33,370 nucleotides of DNA from CAZABS01 sp964483635 (GCA_964483635.1 CAZABS010000005.1:1-33370); one strand, 5' to 3'; numbered from the stretch's first letter, positions 16,194-24,582 are shown. The notes: generated by a model not told the origin, from the sequence alone. Numbers and translations are program-made.

Positions 16194-17342
16194 ATGCGCA
16201 TCGGGATTCAAGCTCGTTTTTTACGGAAACCAGATACGGGAATTGGTCAGGTAACGTTAGCTTTTGTTGAAGAGCTCGCGCAGCTTCCTTTTGCTTCAGA
16301 ACATCACGTTATTCTTTTCGTTGAAGAAATGCCGACGCTGTCCTTTGCATTGCCTCCTCATTGGGAAATACGAGTGGTCACAACGTGGTATCGCCGCGAT
16401 GACCTGATCCGTGAGCATTTGTATGAGCGCTTTTCTATTCCGCGAGCGCTACGCCGAGCGGGCTGCGAGGTATTTCTCAGTCTTTATCAGGCGGCCACAG
16501 TACTTCCTCAATCGGTCCGACATGTGATGTTGGTGCATGATCTCGCACCACTCTATTTCCCAGAGTATCTCGGAAACTGGAGAAAAAAATGGCATTACCG
16601 AAAAGTTATCCAGGGAATTCTGAAGGCTACACAAATTGTTACCATCTCTGAGTCAACAGCCAAGGATATATATAAATGGTTAGCGATTCCAGTTGAGCGA
16701 GTGATTGTGGCAGCACTTGGAGTGCGAAAACAATTTAATCAGGAGCCTGATACATCTGAGATTGCGTCAGTTTTGAATCGGTATGATCTTAAACCAGGAG
16801 AGTACCTCTATCATGGTGGAGGGCTCGAAATTCGGAAGAATACAGCGAGGCTGCTCAGGGCCTATGCGTCTTTGATACCGCGCCTTGGAAAATCTCTTCC
16901 ACCACTGGTAATCAGCGGAAAAGTTCATGCTGAAAGCAATCCGCTTGCTACTCCCGTTCACACAATTGTCGCTCAGCTCGAGATAGCTTCTCGAGTGCGA
17001 ATTCTTGGATTTGTACCCGAAGAAGATCTCTCCTCACTCTACAGTGGAGCACAAGCTTTCTTGTACCCGTCTCTTTTTGAAGGATTTGGACTGCCCATCG
17101 TCGAAGCATTTTCTCGGGGAACCCCGGTGCTTACAAGCCAGGGTGGCGCAACCGAAGAAGTCGCTGCTGGGGCAGCGTGCCTGGTTGATCCGATGAGCGA
17201 GGAATCTCTCGCACAGGGGATTGAGCGATTAGTACGAGAAGAAAACTATCGCATCGAGCTCGCTCATGCCGGAAGGAAAAGAAGTGAAATATTTTCGTGG
17301 ATTCAATTTACAGAAACGGTAGCAAAATTCTTGGTACAATAG
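16194..17342 (+). CDS. GT4-family glycosyltransferase
   Basis: A 382-aa GT-B retaining transferase. The N-terminal domain opens RIGIQARFLRKPDTGIGQV, the glycine-rich acceptor loop. LVHDLAPLYFPEYLG and TISESTAKDI are typical of mannosyltransferase-like GT4 members. The donor domain holds YHGGGLEIRKNTARLLRAY and YPSLFEGFGLPIVEAFSRG with the E-x7-E catalytic motif. It has no signal peptide and is expected at the inner face of the membrane. ATG 16194 is 2 nt after the HD gene stop, indicating coupled translation. Sugar and linkage are unknown. It resembles the GT4 at 18934 in domain layout, so the two probably add successive sugars. Confidence 0.93.
   Translation: MRIGIQARFLRKPDTGIGQVTLAFVEELAQLPFASEHHVILFVEEMPTLSFALPPHWEIRVVTTWYRRDDLIREHLYERFSIPRALRRAGCEVFLSLYQAATVLPQSVRHVMLVHDLAPLYFPEYLGNWRKKWHYRKVIQGILKATQIVTISESTAKDIYKWLAIPVERVIVAALGVRKQFNQEPDTSEIASVLNRYDLKPGEYLYHGGGLEIRKNTARLLRAYASLIPRLGKSLPPLVISGKVHAESNPLATPVHTIVAQLEIASRVRILGFVPEEDLSSLYSGAQAFLYPSLFEGFGLPIVEAFSRGTPVLTSQGGATEEVAAGAACLVDPMSEESLAQGIERLVREENYRIELAHAGRKRSEIFSWIQFTETVAKFLVQ
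17332..17340 (+). promoter_or_regulatory. Extended -10 promoter, leaderless geometry
   Basis: TGG-TACAAT forms an extended -10 within the 3' end of the GT4 gene and ends exactly 6 nt before the ATG at 17347. No -35 is visible, as expected for the extended class. It would let the ligase gene be expressed without the upstream genes. Confidence 0.5.
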
Positions 17343-17346
17343 AGAT

Positions 17347-18930
17347 ATGGAAACAATTCTTGAAAATATCTCACGATTTTTTCAGCAGGAAAAAACATTG
17401 CTTCTTCTCGGAAGCGGTCTGGGGTTTGTGGTTTTTGTTTTGATGTACTGGTTCGGACTTTTTCCTCTGGATTCAAGTTGGTTTGTTTTTTGTACCATTC
17501 TCATGCTGCTCGCAGCTCTGTATCGTCCTGCCTGGGTATTTCTCTGTCTGTTGACGTGGTTACCGCTTGAGGTGATAACGTTAGCTCCGGCAGGATTTGG
17601 CGGAGGATGGAGACCCTATCAATGGCTAGCACTCGGACTCTTCGTGGCTTTGGGAATCCGGAAATTGAGTGGACGTCCGACACCACTCTTCCGTTGGCAT
17701 TGGCTCGATGGGGTTTTGATGATGATTCCGCTTTCGGTCATTATCTCTGCTTTTGCATTAGGAATCCCGGGAAGCGTTCGCCTCGGAGGTGTTTTTGGTG
17801 TATTTGCATTACTCTATCTCCTGGCGCGATTTTTTTGGCGCTCTCCCAAAGAAATTCTGGCAGCAGTTCCATTTGTCGCCTTAGGGATGGTGCTTTCGCT
17901 CATGGCTGGACTTGCACAAGCAATCCTCCATACTTTTTCAGGAAGTGGCTTTATGGTTATGCCCGGTCGTCCAAATGCTTCGTTCACTGAACCGGATTGG
18001 TACGGAGCATTCCTTTTGGTGGTCATTGCGCTTGGACTTGCTCTGGTGAAACACCTTCGAAGGCATTCCGATCCGGTGTTCATTGGCCGAATCTATTTTT
18101 TTTCTTCGAGCGTTCGGTTTCTCTTTTTAGGAATTTCGTTTCTGTTATTGGTATTGACGGTCAGTCGAAGTGCCTGGCTTGGGGCAGGAATGCTCTCTTT
18201 CATCTTTATTTTCTTGGTAAGCCTTCCCGTAAATCAGGCACCAAGAAAATTTCAATGGCGCGAGGGACTTTTTTTTGGGAATGCTCTTGTGGTGCTCGTT
18301 GGATTTGCGGTCATGATTGCGCTTGGTGCTGGTTTGACTCGATTTGATCTTGGTTCGCGAGCTGCGAGTACGGCAACCGGTTTTCAGAAAATAACTCTTG
18401 CCTGCCTTGATGATCGGACTCTTCCTTTTCGTATTGACTCATTAGATGAACTTGATCCACTTGGTTGTCGCTTCATTACTTTAGAAGAAATTCCTGATCG
18501 GGAAAATGAGGGACTGATTGTTCGGACGATTCTCCGGCCAGATCCGAATGTTGAAATACGAAGACATATTTATGAGACGAGTTTCGGAGCGCTGCAGGAA
18601 CATCCTTTGAGAGGGATCGGATGGGGAACAATTGGCGATCGTCTTGGACGTGATGAGCGTGGAGCTGCACTGAATGCAAGTAATATTTTCCTTGAGGTGT
18701 GGCTCGGAGCAGGAATCGTCGGAGTAGGTGCCTTTCTCCTGTTTCTTGGTGGGAGTATAGTATTCTTGTATCGTAGGTTGCGTTTTGGGGGGCGGTATCC
18801 TGAAATATCAATCTTTATTGCCTCGACTTTGGGAGGATTGATGGTATTTAATCTCTTTAACTCTGGAATTCTTCTTGGTTGGGTGTGGGTATTTTTTGCG
18901 CTGCTTCCAACTCAAGCACTGAGCGAATAA
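17347..18930 (+). CDS. O-antigen ligase/polymerase-like membrane protein
   Basis: A 527-aa polytopic protein with about 11-12 helices and the large extracytoplasmic loop of the Wzy/WaaL (O-antigen ligase) superfamily. These enzymes polymerise lipid-linked glycan or transfer it to an acceptor on the outer face. Family-like features are TVSRSAWLGAGML before the large loop, and YETSFGALQEHPLRGIGWG in the loop, matching the H-P-x-x-G-x-G pattern. Two helices follow. The loop carries two cysteines about 20 residues apart (ITLAC and PLGC), which could pair. Ligase versus polymerase cannot be separated from sequence. Neighbouring GT4 genes and the LCP gene place it in glycan assembly. Confidence 0.85.
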   Translation: METILENISRFFQQEKTLLLLGSGLGFVVFVLMYWFGLFPLDSSWFVFCTILMLLAALYRPAWVFLCLLTWLPLEVITLAPAGFGGGWRPYQWLALGLFVALGIRKLSGRPTPLFRWHWLDGVLMMIPLSVIISAFALGIPGSVRLGGVFGVFALLYLLARFFWRSPKEILAAVPFVALGMVLSLMAGLAQAILHTFSGSGFMVMPGRPNASFTEPDWYGAFLLVVIALGLALVKHLRRHSDPVFIGRIYFFSSSVRFLFLGISFLLLVLTVSRSAWLGAGMLSFIFIFLVSLPVNQAPRKFQWREGLFFGNALVVLVGFAVMIALGAGLTRFDLGSRAASTATGFQKITLACLDDRTLPFRIDSLDELDPLGCRFITLEEIPDRENEGLIVRTILRPDPNVEIRRHIYETSFGALQEHPLRGIGWGTIGDRLGRDERGAALNASNIFLEVWLGAGIVGVGAFLLFLGGSIVFLYRRLRFGGRYPEISIFIASTLGGLMVFNLFNSGILLGWVWVFFALLPTQALSE

Positions 18931-18933
18931 TAT

Positions 18934-20070
18934 ATGAGAACGATTGGTATTGATATCCGACTTATCGGTAAGTCAAGAACAGGTGATGAAGCTGTTTTTT
19001 TTCATCTCACCAAAGAAGTTATAAAGCTTGATACAAAAAGTCATTTCGTTTTATTTACGGATGAGAATAACCCAACTGACCTCGCGGCACTCGCCGTGAA
19101 ACTTGGTTGCGTTGGAAATCAAAAGGTTACGATAGTGAGCTTGTTCGGTCAGAATCGTTTTTTGTGGAATGCTCTCACGCTTCCCTGGTACCTTTTTCAT
19201 CATCGGGTTGATGTTTACCACACCCAATATATTACGCCACTCCTTATTCCGAGTCGCACTCGACTCTTGACACACATCCACGATGTTTCTTTTGAAGTAC
19301 ATCCGGAGTGGATTGGATGGCTTGATCGATTCTTTTTGCGAATGTTTATTCCACGATCGCTCAGACGTTCAGCCGCTATTCTCGTCCCGTCAGCCTTTAC
19401 GCGAGATGAGGTTGCGAGGGTTTTTGCATTGCCGAAGGAAAAAATCGTTATTATTCCCAATGCGGCCAGTGAAAGCTGGTCGGAGCCAATTTCAAATGCT
19501 GCACGAGTTTCTCTCCGAAAAAAATTCCAGCTTCGCGATGTACCCTATGCCATCGCCGTGGGAACCATGCAACCACGCAAAAACATTGTACGGTTGGTGG
19601 AGGCATTCGAGCGTTTGCTCCAATATCATCACGACGCGCAGTTGGTCTTAGTTGGGAATCCATCGGCTCACCATGTTGATCCAAAAGTACGGGATTGGGA
19701 AAAAAATCGACCCCAAGGTGTAATTTTTACAGGGTATGTGGGCAGTGAGGATCTTCGGGCTTTGGTGGCTGAAAGTCAGGGTCTTATTATTCCTTCACTG
19801 TATGAGGGGTTTGGTATACCGCTCCTCGAAGGTTTTCTGGCCGGAGCCCCAGTATTTGCTTCTGATATTCCGCCATTTCATGAAGTTGCCAACGATGCTG
19901 CCTTTTTCTTTGATCCAAAGAGTCTTGAATCAATAGAAAAAGCCTTGTATACTCTTTTTATTGACCAAAGAGCTCGAGGGGAGCTTCTTGAAAAGGGTCA
20001 GGGCCAAAAGAACGTATATTTCTGGCCAAAGAGCGCACAGAAGTTACTTTCGTGTTACGAACATTGTTAA
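18934..20070 (+). CDS. GT4-family glycosyltransferase
   Basis: A 378-aa GT-B fold transferase. The N-terminus TIGIDIRLIGKSRTGDE carries the glycine loop, though it is altered by acidic residues. VDVYHTQYITPLL and THIHDVSFEVHPEW follow, and the donor domain has IAVGTMQPRKNIVRLVEAF and PSLYEGFGIPLLEGFLAG with the E-x7-E motif. It starts 3 nt after the ligase-like gene, so the two are co-translated. The product is a cytoplasmic, membrane-associated enzyme that probably extends the lipid-linked glycan. The donor sugar is not determinable. Confidence 0.92.
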   Translation: MRTIGIDIRLIGKSRTGDEAVFFHLTKEVIKLDTKSHFVLFTDENNPTDLAALAVKLGCVGNQKVTIVSLFGQNRFLWNALTLPWYLFHHRVDVYHTQYITPLLIPSRTRLLTHIHDVSFEVHPEWIGWLDRFFLRMFIPRSLRRSAAILVPSAFTRDEVARVFALPKEKIVIIPNAASESWSEPISNAARVSLRKKFQLRDVPYAIAVGTMQPRKNIVRLVEAFERLLQYHHDAQLVLVGNPSAHHVDPKVRDWEKNRPQGVIFTGYVGSEDLRALVAESQGLIIPSLYEGFGIPLLEGFLAGAPVFASDIPPFHEVANDAAFFFDPKSLESIEKALYTLFIDQRARGELLEKGQGQKNVYFWPKSAQKLLSCYEHC

Positions 20071-20080
20071 TGCCTTATTT

Positions 20081-21301
20081 ATGACATTTGGTGAAAAATT
20101 ATTCGCACGATTTAAAAAAACTCCATCTCTCGATGGAGCTATTCCCGTGAAAAAGCATCGGATGTGGCGTATCGCTGCGTTTGTTTTGGTGCTGGCGCTT
20201 ATTGTGGGTGGGGTGTTTTTTTTCAAAGCCGGGAGTGCCTTCAATAAGATTTCCATTGGAGAAGATGGACTCTTCAAGGGTTTAGTGAAGACCCTTCCAG
20301 GGGCAAAAGATGAACTTATCGGAGAAGAAACGGGAAAAATCAATATTCTCCTTTTGGGCATGCGCGGAGAAAAAGTGGTAGGTGGTGGACTTTTGGCCGA
20401 TACGATCATGGTGTTATCACTGCATCCGAGTCAGATCGAGGGTGAGAGTGCGAGAGCCTCGCTTGTTTCACTTCCACGAGATCTATACGTTACCGTTCCT
20501 AGTGGTGCTGAACAGCGAAAAATCAATGCAGTATATGCACTTGGTGAAGAGCGAGAACATGGGAAGGGTGGCATAGAAGATATGCAAAAAATTGTGAGTG
20601 AGGTCACCGGAATGACTATCCCATATAGCATCGTAATTAATTTCGAAGGATTCAAGCAGCTCGTGGATGCGCTTGGGGGGATCACGGTTACTCTTGCAGA
20701 GCCATTTCAAGAAGGGATACAGTTTCGTGGGATAGAACAGCGCTGCGACGGAATGTATTACACGGTTCCTTCGGGGAATTATGAGGAGAAGCGCATCCAG
20801 CGAAAAAATGGTACCTATTATCTCAATCCGAAGCGATATCCGCTCTGTTTTGCAAAACTTGATCCTTCGAAACTGGAGTGTGAAGGAAATTTTAAATTAC
20901 CAGCTGGACAGAATATGTTGGATGGTGAAACTGCGCTCTGTTATGCTCGATCCCGGTATACTTCGAATGATTTTGAGCGGGCGCGTCGTCAACAACAGGT
21001 CATTGGGGCTATGAAAGACAAGGCGCTTTCTCTTGGAACACTTACCGATTTTGGGAGGATAAATGGGATTCTCGAGAGTCTTGGAGAAAATGTACGAACA
21101 AATTTTGAAATATGGGAAATGAAACGTCTTTTTGAGTTGTACCAAAAAAATCAAAACGCAACTCTGACTCAGAAGGTTCTAGAAAATACGGAGGAAGGAC
21201 TCCTCTATGCTCCCGAAGAGACCAAAGAGGCAGGTTACATTCTCCTGCCAAGAGGAGGGAATTATGATCAAATTCGATCTTTGTTTCAGAGTCTTCCATA
21301 A
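20081..21301 (+). CDS. LytR-CpsA-Psr (LCP) family glycan-to-wall ligase
   Basis: LCP proteins transfer lipid-linked polymers onto peptidoglycan outside the cell. One N-terminal membrane helix (about 27-47) precedes the LCP domain, with INILLLGMRG, ADTIMVLSLHP (the Asp), SLPRDLYV, RKINAVYALG, the helix EGFKQLVDALGG, and the arginine motifs CYARSRYTSNDFERARRQQ. A region between the core strands is enlarged and holds four cysteines (RCDG, PLCF, LECEG, LCYAR), which could form two disulfides. ATG 20081, 10 nt after the GT4 stop, gives 406 aa; an earlier in-frame ATG at 19961 would overlap that gene by 110 bp and put the helix far inside. It fits this locus as the attachment step. Confidence 0.93.
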   Translation: MTFGEKLFARFKKTPSLDGAIPVKKHRMWRIAAFVLVLALIVGGVFFFKAGSAFNKISIGEDGLFKGLVKTLPGAKDELIGEETGKINILLLGMRGEKVVGGGLLADTIMVLSLHPSQIEGESARASLVSLPRDLYVTVPSGAEQRKINAVYALGEEREHGKGGIEDMQKIVSEVTGMTIPYSIVINFEGFKQLVDALGGITVTLAEPFQEGIQFRGIEQRCDGMYYTVPSGNYEEKRIQRKNGTYYLNPKRYPLCFAKLDPSKLECEGNFKLPAGQNMLDGETALCYARSRYTSNDFERARRQQQVIGAMKDKALSLGTLTDFGRINGILESLGENVRTNFEIWEMKRLFELYQKNQNATLTQKVLENTEEGLLYAPEETKEAGYILLPRGGNYDQIRSLFQSLP

Positions 21302-21310
21302 TTTGAACTT

Positions 21311-22132
21311 GTGCAGCCCGAACTCTCTTTTGCCTTATTGAGTTATCGGAGTCCAGAGCTATTGAAGCTCTCTCTTAATGCACTCAAAAAATCTCTCACA
21401 GAATCAAAACAGTCGTATGAGATCTTGGTTGTCGACAGTGCCACCGAAGAGAATACCGAAATGCTCCTTCGCGAGGAATTTCCGGAAATTCAATTCGTAC
21501 CGCATAAAAAGAATGTTGGATTTCGTGCACTTGTGAATAAAGCGCTTTCACTTGTGAAAGGTCAAACTCTTTTTCTCATGAATGCTGATGTTTTATTCAC
21601 ACCGGGAGTTATTGAAAGAGCGACGAGCTATTTGGAAGAGCATCCAGAGATTGGACTCATTGGACCCAAGCAGCTTCACTTTGATGGTTCGCTCCAACAA
21701 ACGTGTTTTCATTTTTATCAGCCGCAAACCATCCTTTATAGAAGAACCTGGTTAAAACACCTTTCATTTGCAAAAAAACATCTCGCCTGGTTTACGATGG
21801 AGGATTTTGATCGGAAACATCCTCGTGAGGTAGATTGGATTATGGGCTCAGTGTTGATTACTCGGCGGGAACATGTCGAAAAAGTTGGATTTATGGATGA
21901 TCGATTCTTTATGTATATGGAGGATGTTGACTGGTGTCGAAGGTTTTGGGAAGCTGGACTCAAAGTAGTGTATTATCCTGAAATTACAGTCTATCATTAT
22001 CTCGGTAAGGGGAGTGCGCGCGGTGGACTCATTCGTTCCCTTCTCTTTAATCGTCTTACTTGGTACCATATTGTGAGCGGGGTGAAATATTTTATGAAAT
22101 ACTTCGGAAAACCCACACCACATCTCGAGTAA
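21311..22132 (+). CDS. GT2-family glycosyltransferase (rhamnosyltransferase-like)
   Basis: A 273-aa GT-A inverting transferase. Its motifs are SFALLSYRSPELLKLSL, ILVVDSATEENTEML, KNVGFRALVNKAL, LFLMNADVLFTPGVI (the DXD-like metal site NAD) and the C-terminal DDRFFMYMEDVDWCRRFWEAG, which is the ED-containing acceptor motif typical of rhamnosyl and related GT2 enzymes. There is no membrane helix. The start is GTG 21311, 9 nt after the LCP stop; a CATAAT hexamer overlapping that stop ends 8 nt before the GTG and could be a weak promoter. The S41 protease gene follows 3 nt downstream. Sugar specificity is unproven. Confidence 0.9.
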   Translation: MQPELSFALLSYRSPELLKLSLNALKKSLTESKQSYEILVVDSATEENTEMLLREEFPEIQFVPHKKNVGFRALVNKALSLVKGQTLFLMNADVLFTPGVIERATSYLEEHPEIGLIGPKQLHFDGSLQQTCFHFYQPQTILYRRTWLKHLSFAKKHLAWFTMEDFDRKHPREVDWIMGSVLITRREHVEKVGFMDDRFFMYMEDVDWCRRFWEAGLKVVYYPEITVYHYLGKGSARGGLIRSLLFNRLTWYHIVSGVKYFMKYFGKPTPHLE

Positions 22133-22135
22133 TCT

Positions 22136-23407
22136 ATGGATGAAAATCTTTCACAAACTGAAGGAGCGCCTTCTCATGCCCTGGTAAAGCGCGGAGCTTT
22201 TTTGGGTGTGTTGCTGGCTTTAATTGGTTTTGCCTATTTTGCAGGCTATCAAAAAGGTTCCGTAGGACAATTTTTTGCGACTGAGGTGCCGGTTTCTCCT
22301 CAGGATGTCGTGTTTCAAAATGTAAAAAATCCTGATGCGACAATAGATTTCTCCCTTTTTTGGCGCGTGTGGGATTTATTGAAAGAAAAATACGTTGATC
22401 GGAATTCACTCGATGCCAAAGAAATGTTTTACGGAGCGATTGATGGAATGCTTGCAGCATCCGGAGATCCGTACACGACCTTTTTTAGTCCGAAAGAAAA
22501 TCGGGAATTTCAAGAAGACATTACGGGTAGTTTCGAAGGGATAGGAGCTGAAATGACATTAGAAGATGGAATTTTGACTATAGTAACCCCCCTTGATGAC
22601 TCTCCATCGCAAAAAGCCGGTTTGCTTCCAAATGACCGTGTGCTCAAAATTGACGATGAAGCTACGGTAAATTTAGCAATCGATGAAGCGGTAGCGAAAA
22701 TCCGTGGACCTCGAGGTACCGAGGTTCGTCTCACTATTTTTCGCGAGGGTGATGAGGAGGCGCGTGAGGTGGTGGTAGAGCGTGATATTATCGTTGTAAA
22801 GAGCGTGAAATACGAGATGAGAGGAAAGATAGCACTCGTTCGAGTAAGTCGTTTTGGAGACGATACCGCTGATGATTTTCAATCAATCATGGCGACTATC
22901 GCTGTAGAACGACCGCAGGGAATGATACTCGATCTTCGGAATAATCCTGGAGGGTATCTTGAAGCTGCGGTGGCAATCGCGCATCACTTCTTACCAAGCG
23001 GTACCGTTGTGGTCATGGAGGAAAATGCTGACGGGAAAAAACATTCTCTCGTATCTTCGGGAGCCCCTCGTTTTGATCGCCTTCCTTTGGTAGTACTGAT
23101 TAATGAAGGGAGTGCGAGTGCCTCTGAAATTTTAGCGGCTTCATTGAAGGAACGTCATCCTGCTACGACCCTCGTTGGAAAAAAATCTTTTGGAAAAGGA
23201 TCTGTACAGGAGCTCATTAGCGTCGGAAAGGATACTTCGGTCAAGATTACGGTTGCACGATGGTTAACTCCAAACGGAAACCAGATTCATAAAGTTGGAA
23301 TTTCTCCTGACGTTGAGGTTTCAGCGAGTCGCGATCAGGAAGACGCAGAGATGGATCCCCAACTTGAAAAAGCCATTGAGCTCTTGACTACCGCGGAGAT
23401 TCCTTAG
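22136..23407 (+). CDS. S41 C-terminal processing peptidase (CtpA-like)
   Basis: A membrane-anchored serine protease acting outside the cell, in other bacteria on envelope proteins and wall hydrolases. One N-terminal helix (about 20-38) is followed by a helical segment and a PDZ domain with ITGSFEGIGAEMTLEDG and AGLLPNDRVLKIDDE. The protease core has ILDLRNNPGGYLEAAV, INEGSASASEILAASL with the nucleophile Ser, and LVGKKSFGKGSVQ with the general-base Lys. The length of 423 aa is typical. It contains no cysteine. It starts 3 nt after the GT2 gene, so it shares the glycan operon's transcript, perhaps processing envelope proteins of the same system. Its substrate is unknown. Confidence 0.95.
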   Translation: MDENLSQTEGAPSHALVKRGAFLGVLLALIGFAYFAGYQKGSVGQFFATEVPVSPQDVVFQNVKNPDATIDFSLFWRVWDLLKEKYVDRNSLDAKEMFYGAIDGMLAASGDPYTTFFSPKENREFQEDITGSFEGIGAEMTLEDGILTIVTPLDDSPSQKAGLLPNDRVLKIDDEATVNLAIDEAVAKIRGPRGTEVRLTIFREGDEEAREVVVERDIIVVKSVKYEMRGKIALVRVSRFGDDTADDFQSIMATIAVERPQGMILDLRNNPGGYLEAAVAIAHHFLPSGTVVVMEENADGKKHSLVSSGAPRFDRLPLVVLINEGSASASEILAASLKERHPATTLVGKKSFGKGSVQELISVGKDTSVKITVARWLTPNGNQIHKVGISPDVEVSASRDQEDAEMDPQLEKAIELLTTAEIP

Positions 23408-23411
23408 GTGG

Positions 23412-23438
23412 CTAGCACTCGCTTGACTTGAGTGCTAA
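23412..23438 (+). promoter_or_regulatory. CIRCE operator (HrcA site)
   Basis: The inverted repeat CTAGCACTC-N9-GAGTGCTAA matches the CIRCE consensus TTAGCACTC-N9-GAGTGCTAA with one mismatch at the first base. It lies 43 bp upstream of the groES ATG, where HrcA would block transcription until heat or misfolding stress. Confidence 0.93.
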
Positions 23439-23452
23439 TCCTGAATTATACT
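23423..23452 (+). promoter_or_regulatory. groES promoter overlapping CIRCE
   Basis: TTGACT (23423-23428) lies inside the CIRCE spacer and right arm. An 18-nt spacer and TATACT (23447-23452) follow. HrcA bound to CIRCE would cover the -35. Initiation is predicted near 23459. Confidence 0.75.
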
Positions 23453-23481
23453 CGAAGAGGTAATGTTTAATATGTTTGAGT

Positions 23482-23763
23482 ATGTCAAAAATAGCCATTC
23501 GTCCTCTTGGAGAAAACGTGCTGGTAATTCCCGAAAAACCAACCACGAAAACAGCATCAGGAATCTATCTTCCGGAAACAAAAAGTGAAGGAGGCAAGCA
23601 GCAAGGAAAAGTAGTTGCGGTTGGGGATAGCAAAGCTATTGTTGTCAAGAAGGGTCAAAGAGTTATCTTTAAGCGGTATGGTTCGAGTGAAGAAGTTTTG
23701 CTCGGTGAAACGGAATATATTCTCGTGAATACCAAAGATATTCTTGCGGTTATTGAGGATTAA
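23482..23763 (+). CDS. groES: Co-chaperonin GroES
   Basis: GroES caps the GroEL folding chamber as a heptamer. The 93-aa length is normal. It opens SKIAIRPLGENVLVIPE, has the mobile-loop segment KTASGIYLPET, the GKVVAVGD strand, KKGQRVIFKRYG and the C-terminal DILAVIED. ATG 23482 gives the canonical start; ATG 23463 is out of frame, and the nearby GAAGAGG is too far (21 nt) to serve as a normal Shine-Dalgarno. Expression is controlled by the CIRCE element upstream. No groEL follows: the next gene is on the opposite strand and ends 3 bp away. Confidence 0.97.
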   Translation: MSKIAIRPLGENVLVIPEKPTTKTASGIYLPETKSEGGKQQGKVVAVGDSKAIVVKKGQRVIFKRYGSSEEVLLGETEYILVNTKDILAVIED

Positions 23764-23766
23764 TCG

Positions 23767-24582
23767 CTATTTCGTTTCGGTCGGAAGATTTGCATTTCTC
23801 CAGGCGGTCAGCCCTCCCTCGAGTGTGCGTGATCCAAGAAAGTTCATATCAAAGAGTCTTACACCTGCCTTGAAACCTTCGAGATCATTGGTACCATAGA
23901 CAAGGAGTGATTGTGTAAAGGGGAGTTCAGATCGGCGATTTTCGAGTTCGGCAAGTGGGATATTGATAGCTCCAGGAATATGTGCCTGCTGATAGAGGAG
24001 GGGTGTTTGCACATCGAGGATAAAAACGTGATTCGTGAGCAATTCCTGAGCTTTGAGAGGTGGGATGAACGTGACTTTCGATTGATCTTCAAACGAGTAA
24101 GGATCGCCAGCGCTGATGGTTATCCCGCCCGCTGCTTGCCAGCCGATGACTCCATCAGTAAGGATCGCAAAACTTTTCCCTTGTTGGTCAAATGTTTTCT
24201 TCAGTGAGTTGAGTATTTCGGTTGTGATTGTTTCATCGATAAGAAAAATTGGTGTACCGGTGAGATTTGGAAAGGTACTGAGTAACTCTTGTGGCTTGAT
24301 TGAGAGTGAGTTTAAGATGTGTTTTTCTTGATATCGCTCTGTGGCTCGTACATCAAGGAAGTGGAGATTTTCGCCAGTCTGTTCCCGAGCTCTCAAAGTC
24401 CGTGCATCGAGAAAACGGATATCGCTCATGTCGAGGGTGGGAGGAAGATCTTTCTGCGATGTCTCGGTATCGGTTCCTTTTTGAAAAAAGCGAATGATAA
24501 AGATTGATGAAACCGCGAAAAGGATGAACAAGAAAACCAGGAGTGCCCGACTCGTTTGATGAAGAGAACGCTCTCGAGACAT
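23767..24582 (-). CDS. Membrane-anchored tandem rhodanese-fold protein lacking cysteine
   Basis: One N-terminal hydrophobic helix (about 12-33) suggests an extracytoplasmic protein. Two rhodanese-like modules follow, at about 52-155 and 165-268. Typical landmarks are LHFLDVRATERYQEKHI in the first, and VFILDVQTPLLYQQAHIPGAINIPLAEL plus LEGGLTAWRNANLP in the second. Active rhodaneses carry a loop cysteine after the core strand. Here the loops read FLIDETITTE and LLVYGTNDLEG, and the whole 271-aa protein has no cysteine, so sulfurtransfer is not expected. A binding or scaffold role is inferred. It is the last gene of the priA-def-fmt block, with its own predicted promoter. Confidence 0.82.
   Translation of the reverse strand: MSRERSLHQTSRALLVFLFILFAVSSIFIIRFFQKGTDTETSQKDLPPTLDMSDIRFLDARTLRAREQTGENLHFLDVRATERYQEKHILNSLSIKPQELLSTFPNLTGTPIFLIDETITTEILNSLKKTFDQQGKSFAILTDGVIGWQAAGGITISAGDPYSFEDQSKVTFIPPLKAQELLTNHVFILDVQTPLLYQQAHIPGAINIPLAELENRRSELPFTQSLLVYGTNDLEGFKAGVRLFDMNFLGSRTLEGGLTAWRNANLPTETK

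Noticed and set aside
19961..20080. Earlier in-frame ATG for the LCP gene
   Set aside because: It would overlap the GT4 gene by 110 bp and add 40 residues before the membrane anchor; ATG 20081 lies 10 nt after that gene's stop.
23463..23481. ATG 23463 as the groES start, because a GAAGAGG lies just upstream
   Set aside because: It is in a different frame from the GroES sequence and encodes no recognisable protein.
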